Assembly (NCBI GenBank): GCA_902511575.1
Contig: CABXFU010000012.1
Coordinates: forward strand, 1 to 36,698
Origin: an uncultured SAR86 cluster bacterium
GTDB lineage: Bacteria > Pseudomonadota > Gammaproteobacteria > Magnimaribacterales > D2472
DNA length: 36,698 bases
Direction of reading: 5' to 3'
In this document: positions 32,082 through 36,698 of the stretch, piece after piece
How positions within the stretch are numbered: the first letter of the stretch is position 1
How the letters are laid out: each line of letters starts with the position of its first letter
Notes under the pieces: model-generated
Seen by the model: the letters and a program-made list of their open reading frames with translations, nothing else
What the model was told of the DNA's origin: nothing
Database searches by the model: none
Position numbers and translations under genes: made by a program

Positions 32082-33620
32082 TTAATGTCTAAAGTGACGC
32101 GTTGCGGTAAAGACCATAGCAATGTTATTTTCATCAGCCGCTGCAATTACTTCCTCATCTCTAATCGATCCACCAGGCTGAATAATTGTTGCTATTTCGC
32201 TCGAAGCAGCTTTATCAATGCCATCCCTAAATGGAAAAAATGCATCTGAGGCCATTGCCGCACCTTTGACCTCTAAACCTTCCTCTTTGGCTTTTAGATT
32301 CGCAATCTCAGCACTAATAACTCTACTCATTTGACCAGCACCAATGCCAATAGTCTGTTTATTTTTGACATAAACGATAGCATTTGATTTAACAAATTTA
32401 GCAACCTTCCATGCAAACATAAGATCATTTATTTCTTCAGCGGTCGGCTGTCTTTTAGTAACGCACCGCAGGTCTGTTTTAGGAACAATAAAGGTGTCAT
32501 CGCTTTGAATTAATACTCCCCCAGACACTTTTTTAATGACGCCGGGATATGGATTATCTTGCTTTAAATCCACGCATAAAACTCGAACATTTTTCTTTTT
32601 AGCCAGCTCCGCCAATGCAGCTTCTTCAAAACTGGTAGCGAGAACAACCTCAACAAATTGACGAGCATTAATTTCTTCAGCAGTTTTTTTATCTAGCTCT
32701 CTGTTAAACGCAATAATGCCGCCAAAGGCAGACGTTGGATCAGTTTTGAATGCTAGGTCATAAGCATCAAAGATAGAGTTTGCTTCAGCAACTCCGCAAG
32801 GGTTTGCATGTTTTACAATCACACAAGCTGGTTCGTCAAATGCTCTAACACATTCCCAGGCAGCATCAGCATCTACAATATTATTGTATGAGAGTTCTTT
32901 GCCTTGAAGAACATCTGCATTGGCAATATTTTTATGCTCTAAATTAGAAAAAGTTAACAAATCTGCAGTTTGATGAGGATTTTCTCCATATCTTAGAGAT
33001 TCACTCTTGCTGAAGTTATATTGATGTGCGTTGGACGAGATGTCTTTAAGATAATTTGCAATGGCGAAATTGTATTCGGCCATGAGCTGAAAAACTTTTT
33101 GCGAAAGCTCTTTTCTAAACTCGTAACTGATACCTCCTTGATTTTCCCATTCATTTATTAAGCGACCGTAGTCACCTGGGTCAGAAATAACTGCAACGTC
33201 TTTGAAGTTTTTTGCTGCTGACCTAATCATCGTGGGTCCGCCTATATCAATTTTTTCTATAGCCTCATCAAATTCACACCCCGAGGCGACTGTCTCTTGG
33301 AATGGGTAAAGATTAACAATGACCATGTCTATGACCTCATACCCTCGCTCAGTCAAAATCTCCAAATCTGTTTCTCTTCTGGCCAAAATACCAGCATGAA
33401 TTTTTGGATGTAAAGTTTTGACGCGACCATCCATCATTTCTTCAAACCCCGTAAATTCTGAAACCTCTATGACCTTATCTGTAATTTTTTTGATGGCATT
33501 ATAAGTCCCTCCAGTTGAAATAATTTTTACTTTTTGAACAAGCAAAAACTTTATTAATTCGTCTAAATTAGATTTATCTGAAAGGCTAATAAGGGCAGTT
33601 TTTGGGGTAATGAGGCTCAT
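32082..33620 (-). CDS. purH: Bifunctional AICAR formyltransferase/IMP cyclohydrolase
   Basis: Performs the last two steps to IMP. The 512-residue protein has the N-terminal IMP cyclohydrolase (about 1-195) with STGGTYNAIK, DGRVKTLHPKIHAGIL and IDIGGPTMIRSAAKN. The C-terminal AICAR transformylase (about 200-512) has LRYGENPHQTA, CVIVKHANPCGVA, TSAFGGIIAFNREL, IGIGAGQMSRV and ASDAFFPFRDGID. Length is near E. coli (529). It overlaps fis by 4 bases; fis-purH-purD is the Pseudomonas order. Confidence 0.97.
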   Translation of the reverse strand: MSLITPKTALISLSDKSNLDELIKFLLVQKVKIISTGGTYNAIKKITDKVIEVSEFTGFEEMMDGRVKTLHPKIHAGILARRETDLEILTERGYEVIDMVIVNLYPFQETVASGCEFDEAIEKIDIGGPTMIRSAAKNFKDVAVISDPGDYGRLINEWENQGGISYEFRKELSQKVFQLMAEYNFAIANYLKDISSNAHQYNFSKSESLRYGENPHQTADLLTFSNLEHKNIANADVLQGKELSYNNIVDADAAWECVRAFDEPACVIVKHANPCGVAEANSIFDAYDLAFKTDPTSAFGGIIAFNRELDKKTAEEINARQFVEVVLATSFEEAALAELAKKKNVRVLCVDLKQDNPYPGVIKKVSGGVLIQSDDTFIVPKTDLRCVTKRQPTAEEINDLMFAWKVAKFVKSNAIVYVKNKQTIGIGAGQMSRVISAEIANLKAKEEGLEVKGAAMASDAFFPFRDGIDKAASSEIATIIQPGGSIRDEEVIAAADENNIAMVFTATRHFRH

Positions 33621-33883
33621 GATTTTTGTATGATGTTATATCGATATAATTTTTTCCTAAGGGTAGCTCTATTTAATCCTAGAACATTTGCAGCCTTAGA
33701 TTGATTGTTGTTTGTGTACTCCATGACTGCCTTCAAGAGTTCAGGCTCAACCTCAGCCATAACCATTTCATGAACATTTGCTGGGTTGGTATCCCCAAGA
33801 GTTGCAAAGTATTTCTTCATGGCCTTTCTTACTTGCTCACTAAGAGATTTATTTTTAGGTTTTTGTGAGACTGCTTTAGTCAT
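33617..33883 (-). CDS. fis: DNA-binding nucleoid protein Fis
   Basis: An 88-residue Fis family protein (E. coli 98). The N-terminal half has SLSEQVRKAMKKYFATLGD and the C-terminal helix-turn-helix (about 62-86) reads NQSKAANVLGLNRATLRKKL, the very conserved DNA-binding block. Fis controls stable-RNA and growth-phase genes in enterics. It heads the purH-purD-coq7 unit. dusB, which usually precedes fis, is absent; a promoter is found in its place (33913-33940). No Shine-Dalgarno stands before the ATG. Confidence 0.95.
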   Translation of the reverse strand: MTKAVSQKPKNKSLSEQVRKAMKKYFATLGDTNPANVHEMVMAEVEPELLKAVMEYTNNNQSKAANVLGLNRATLRKKLYRYNIIQKS

Positions 33884-33912
33884 TAAGTAGAGATTTTTTC
33901 TGCAAAATATAA

Positions 33913-33940
33913 ATTCTACAGCTGATTAAAAATTGCTCAA
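33913..33940 (-). promoter_or_regulatory. Probable sigma70 promoter of fis-purH-purD-coq7
   Basis: On the minus strand TTGAGC (33940-33935) and TAGAAT (33918-33913) are 16 bases apart. The -10 ends 29 bases before the fis ATG, so the leader would be about 22 bases. It falls in the 63-base gap between the histidine phosphatase gene and fis. Confidence 0.5.
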
Positions 33941-33946
33941 CTGATT

Positions 33947-34507
33947 TTAGAGATTAATTACAGTTTTTTTATCATCGCCAAGAATTAATTGAGTTAATTC
34001 TCCATTTCTTATGAATATTTCCGTCCTAGACGCATAATCAGGATGAAAATATGAAATTGCATTATTGCTTGTGATATGAGACACCAATGCATTGATCACC
34101 ATGAAGTGTGTCGTCACAATAAAATTACCCTCAACCTCTTTAAGCCAGTTTATTAATTCATTGCGCCATTTTTTGACTGCTTCAGGTAGCTCTTCAATTG
34201 GAGTTGTAAAAATATTTACCAGCCACTCTTTTTTTTTATCAGCATTAATATTGCCTGAGGGTATTTCAATAAATCTAGGATCTAATTTAAAAGAGTTTGT
34301 ATCTCCTTGGTTCATTATTTCCATTGTCTCAATGGCTCTTTTCTTTGGACTAGAAAGCAGTTGATAGTATGACAGTTCATTAATTAAACTCTTGCCAGAA
34401 TTTTCAGCTTGTTCACGACCCTGTGCGCTTAAACCTGGATCAGGATGCACAGACCATCCTGCAGATGCCTCCCCATGTCTAACAAGAATAATGTGACTTT
34501 GACTCAT
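33947..34507 (-). CDS. Histidine phosphatase (phosphoglycerate mutase/SixA superfamily)
   Basis: The 186-residue protein starts MSQSHIILVRHGEASAGW, the RHG phosphohistidine motif at residues 10-12, followed by LSAQGREQAE, LLSSPKKRAIETMEI (phosphate-pocket Arg) and the second catalytic His in FIVTTHFMVINALV. This places it in the histidine phosphatase superfamily; the substrate (phosphoprotein, sugar or nucleotide) cannot be told. It is longer than SixA (161). ATG 34507 was chosen over a TTG five codons upstream because the RHG motif normally lies about ten residues in. It is divergent from rsmE with a shared 28-base promoter gap. Confidence 0.85.
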   Translation of the reverse strand: MSQSHIILVRHGEASAGWSVHPDPGLSAQGREQAENSGKSLINELSYYQLLSSPKKRAIETMEIMNQGDTNSFKLDPRFIEIPSGNINADKKKEWLVNIFTTPIEELPEAVKKWRNELINWLKEVEGNFIVTTHFMVINALVSHITSNNAISYFHPDYASRTEIFIRNGELTQLILGDDKKTVINL

Positions 34508-34530
34508 TATAAAAAATACCAATTATAATT
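34499..34530. promoter_or_regulatory. Bidirectional promoter with a palindromic -10
   Basis: AATTATAATT at 34521-34530 is a perfect palindrome that reads TATAAT on both strands (34524-34529 plus, 34527-34522 minus). On the plus strand TTGACT (34499-34504) lies 19 bases upstream of TATAAT, and the rsmE ATG begins 7 bases after the -10, so transcription should start at the start codon. On the minus strand the -10 lies 14 bases before the phosphatase ATG. Confidence 0.55.
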
Positions 34531-34535
34531 ATTTG

Positions 34536-35276
34536 ATGAGAAAGCCAAGAATTTATTGTCCCAAACTATCTGCACCAAGTTATAAGTGCACCAACATAAA
34601 ACAAATACATCATCTTGCCAAGGTGCTCAGGCTAAAACCAAATGATCCTGTGGAGTTATTCGATGGTTGCGGCTTTATGGCAAACGGAACCATTGGGGAG
34701 ATTGATAAAGCTTATATATCTTTTCATGTTGGCGATATTTTATTAGTTCAAAATCCTTATCAAAAGTCGTATCAAGCAATCATCCCATACATTAAAAAGG
34801 AGAATTTAATTTATTCATTGCAAAAGCTTATTGAATTGGGCGTTAACTCAATTCTTATCTATAAACCAGATCATCTCGATCAATCACTAGCAAAAAAAGA
34901 TTTATCTAAATTAAATCTTCGGTTGGAAGAAGCCATGGTTAGCGCTTGTGAGCAATCTGGCTGCAATCATTTCCCCGCTATTGATTATTTTGATGACCTT
35001 AAAGAATGTCTACAAAGCACAAAGTTAAATTCAGATTTCGAGGGATTATTTGTTCTTGATACAATTGCTAATCAATTCATCAAAGATCATGAAATTTTGA
35101 GTTTAAAAAGTATTAGTATTATCACAGGACCTGAATCGGGTTACTCATCAGCTGAGCGCGAGACCATGAGTGAATTGGGCCTGCGGTCTCTGAAGATAGG
35201 CCATTATGTCCTTCGTGCAGAAACAGCTCCTGTAGTTGGATTGTCTAAGTTCCATAGCTTATTTGGAGAATACTAA
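34536..35276 (+). CDS. rsmE: 16S rRNA m3U1498 methyltransferase
   Basis: Methylates N3 of U1498 in 16S rRNA on the 30S subunit. The 246-residue protein has the N-terminal PUA-like part (about 1-75, HHLAKVLRLKPNDPVELFDG), then a SPOUT knot: KKENLIYSLQKLIELGV, LRLEEAMVSACEQSGC, and the SAM-binding ITGPESGYSSAERETM with LGHYVLRAETAP-type block IGHYVLRAETAPVVGL. Length equals E. coli RsmE (243). ATG 34536 is preferred over an in-frame TTG one codon before. No ribosome binding site is present and the -10 is 7 bases away, so a leaderless message is likely. Its stop overlaps gshB (TAATG). Confidence 0.95.
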   Translation: MRKPRIYCPKLSAPSYKCTNIKQIHHLAKVLRLKPNDPVELFDGCGFMANGTIGEIDKAYISFHVGDILLVQNPYQKSYQAIIPYIKKENLIYSLQKLIELGVNSILIYKPDHLDQSLAKKDLSKLNLRLEEAMVSACEQSGCNHFPAIDYFDDLKECLQSTKLNSDFEGLFVLDTIANQFIKDHEILSLKSISIITGPESGYSSAERETMSELGLRSLKIGHYVLRAETAPVVGLSKFHSLFGEY

Positions 35277-36208
35277 TGCAAGGGACTTCCTCACTATTTA
35301 TTACTGACCCTCTAAATGAACTCAATCCAAAAAAAGATACAACTATTGTATGGATGCAAGAGGTCTATGAGATGGGCGGCCAAATTCTTCAATGCGAGAT
35401 GAAAGATTTAATTTATAAAGACCAACAAACTTTTGCCAACTGCGTTGAAATTCGAGATCCCAATCAGCATCCGAAAATTAGTGAGAGAGTTGATGATATT
35501 AAACGGCTAAAAGACATTGACTATATATTTATGAGAAAGGACCCACCAGTAGATGAAGACTATATGAATGCCTTGCATTTATTATCTCAGGCTGAATCTG
35601 AGGGTGCTAATGTGATTAATCGACCTGCAGCTTTAAAGAAATTTAATGAAAAGATTTTTGCCCTCCAATTTTCTAATTGGATGCCTGATACAAGTGTGAT
35701 TTGCAAAGAGGAAGACTTTAAATTGTTTAAAAATAAATACTCTACTATTATTTTAAAGCCTCTTGATGGCATGGGAGGAGAGTCAATTTATAAATTTGAT
35801 GAAAGTTCAACAGATCATATAGAAATTTTTAAATCACTCACCAATCATTATCAAACCATGGTTATGGTTCAAAATTTCTTGCCTGAAATCTATGCTGGGG
35901 ATTATCGAATACTCATCATTCACGGGAAACCTTTTCCTATTGCATTAGCAAGAATTCCTCAAGGAGGAAGCTTTAAAGGCAATCTTGCAGCTGGCGGCAT
36001 AGGTGAGGCTCGTGAATTATCTGATGATCAACTGAAAGTCAGTCTAGAGATTGGTAAGGTGCTTATGGATGAGGGCATTTTGTTTGCAGGAATTGATATG
36101 ATTGGTAATTATTTGACTGAAATTAATATCACAAGCCCTACAGGCGCAAGAGAGATTCTTGCTCAAACGGGAAAAAATCCAATCAAAACATTGCTCCAAT
36201 CGATATAA
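35276..36208 (+). CDS. gshB: Glutathione synthetase
   Basis: ATP-grasp ligase joining gamma-glutamylcysteine and glycine. The 310-residue protein (E. coli 315) has FMRKDPPVDEDYM near residue 85, VINRPAALKKFNEKIFALQF, the ATP-grasp block ILKPLDGMGGESIYK, VQNFLPEIYAGDYRILIIHGKP, and GIDMIGNYLTEINITSPTG with the metal Glu/Asn. The start overlaps the rsmE stop. tonB follows after one base, as in Pseudomonas where gshB lies beside a tonB gene. Confidence 0.97.
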   Translation: MQGTSSLFITDPLNELNPKKDTTIVWMQEVYEMGGQILQCEMKDLIYKDQQTFANCVEIRDPNQHPKISERVDDIKRLKDIDYIFMRKDPPVDEDYMNALHLLSQAESEGANVINRPAALKKFNEKIFALQFSNWMPDTSVICKEEDFKLFKNKYSTIILKPLDGMGGESIYKFDESSTDHIEIFKSLTNHYQTMVMVQNFLPEIYAGDYRILIIHGKPFPIALARIPQGGSFKGNLAAGGIGEARELSDDQLKVSLEIGKVLMDEGILFAGIDMIGNYLTEINITSPTGAREILAQTGKNPIKTLLQSI

Positions 36209-36209
36209 A

Positions 36210-36698
36210 ATGCAACCACTGATCTATAAACAAAGAATTCAAAGATGGGGATTTAGAAAATCCATGCTTGCATCTTTAATGTTCCATGGAGTGGTTATTT
36301 TTGGAATCAGTTTCGTTGTTATTCAGCAACCATGGGAATTTAACAAAGAAGCTATCGTGAATATAAAATTTGCCGATGGAGAGTTTGATATGCAGGGCAG
36401 TTCTCTTGATGGGAAGGAATTTATTCAGCAAGCCACTCAACAAGCTGCAATGGTTTCTCAAGATGTTAATCTTCAAGATGAATCTCAGTTTAGCGTGAGA
36501 CGTTTAGAATCTAACTCATCCTTGCAAAGTTTTGAAACCATCTATTTAAATGCGTGGCAAAGACAGGTTGAGACAGCAGGATACTATGAAATTTCTCGCT
36601 CAGATATTATTCAAGGTAATTTTAGAGTTCAAATTAAGTCAATAATAGACCACATGGGAAATTTAATAGACGCTGACATTCTTCGGTCCTCAGGGAAT
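36210..36698 (+). CDS. TonB family energy transducer, C-terminus cut by window edge
   Basis: The frame gives 163 residues before the window ends. A short cytoplasmic start (MQPLIYKQRIQRWGFRK) precedes one membrane helix (about 19-40) that contains SLMFH (S22-H26), the SxxxH motif needed for coupling to ExbB/ExbD. A periplasmic stretch follows without the long Pro-rich region of E. coli TonB. The start of the TonB C-terminal domain (about 117 on: YLNAWQRQVETAGYY, GNFRVQIKSIIDHMGNLIDA) is complete enough to recognise the family. The start is one base after gshB. Energises outer-membrane TonB-dependent receptors; no exbB or exbD is in view. Confidence 0.85.
   Translation, partial: MQPLIYKQRIQRWGFRKSMLASLMFHGVVIFGISFVVIQQPWEFNKEAIVNIKFADGEFDMQGSSLDGKEFIQQATQQAAMVSQDVNLQDESQFSVRRLESNSSLQSFETIYLNAWQRQVETAGYYEISRSDIIQGNFRVQIKSIIDHMGNLIDADILRSSGN

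Noticed and set aside
1-36698. Search for tRNA, rRNA, CRISPR, IS elements, prophage, toxin-antitoxin or restriction genes
   Set aside because: Gaps are almost all under 100 bases and filled with promoter-like sequence; no repeat arrays, transposase motifs or phage genes were seen.

Overview
The window is a gene-dense (about 98% coding), clearly AT-rich stretch of bacterial core genome. Gene content and order point to a gammaproteobacterium: yicC-gmk-rpoZ-spoT-ridA, rph-pyrE, surA-pdxA-rsmA-apaH, lptD next to amgK-murU, fis-purH-purD and gshB-tonB are all gammaproteobacterial neighbourhoods, closest in style to Pseudomonas. Low G+C, very short intergenic gaps, about fifteen overlapping start/stop pairs and several TTG starts suggest a streamlined marine oligotroph of the SAR86 kind. 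That placement is inference, not proof.

Layout. Positions 1-180 hold a structural anomaly: the first 13 codons of yicC and the tail of an upstream gene lie on the minus strand, while the rest of yicC lies on the plus strand. From there a plus-strand run carries yicC(C-terminal part)-gmk-rpoZ-spoT-ridA-pyrB (147-5307). It converges with rph-pyrE-ribE (7235-5285, minus). A pair of exported amidohydrolase-fold proteins follows (7292-9947, plus); the second has lost its metal ligands. Next are a membrane-anchored DUF6090-like protein, yqeY and rpsU (minus), facing tsaD-folB-folK (plus). A long minus-strand unit runs from 22756 down to 13139: DsbA-fold isomerase, lptD, surA, pdxA, rsmA, apaH, cca, folM-like reductase, ACAD10-type kinase. 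Divergent to it is a plus run: HSDL2-like SDR, amgK, murU, rpe, DUF192 protein, trpE, trpG, trpD, trpC (22860-30191). It converges with fis-purH-purD-coq7 (33883-30188, minus). The right end has a histidine phosphatase (minus) divergent from rsmE-gshB-tonB (plus); tonB is cut by the window edge.

Function. The genes cover nucleotide synthesis (gmk, pyrB, pyrE, purD, purH), stringent response and transcription (spoT, rpoZ, fis), ribosome and tRNA maturation (rsmA, rsmE, rpsU, cca, tsaD, rph), cofactors (ribE, pdxA, folB, folK, folM, coq7, gshB), tryptophan synthesis (trpEGDC only; trpF, trpB and trpA are not here), outer-membrane assembly (lptD, surA), peptidoglycan recycling (amgK, murU) and TonB-driven uptake.

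I see no tRNA, rRNA, CRISPR array, insertion sequence, prophage or defence island, and no gap above about 105 bases. I did not find a convincing new multi-gene system. The most useful observations are the inverted junction in yicC, the metal-ligand-free amidohydrolase partner, a palindromic -10 shared by a divergent pair with a probably leaderless rsmE, a 9-bp direct repeat in the lptD/SDR divergent region, and gene replacements inside an otherwise Pseudomonas-like order.
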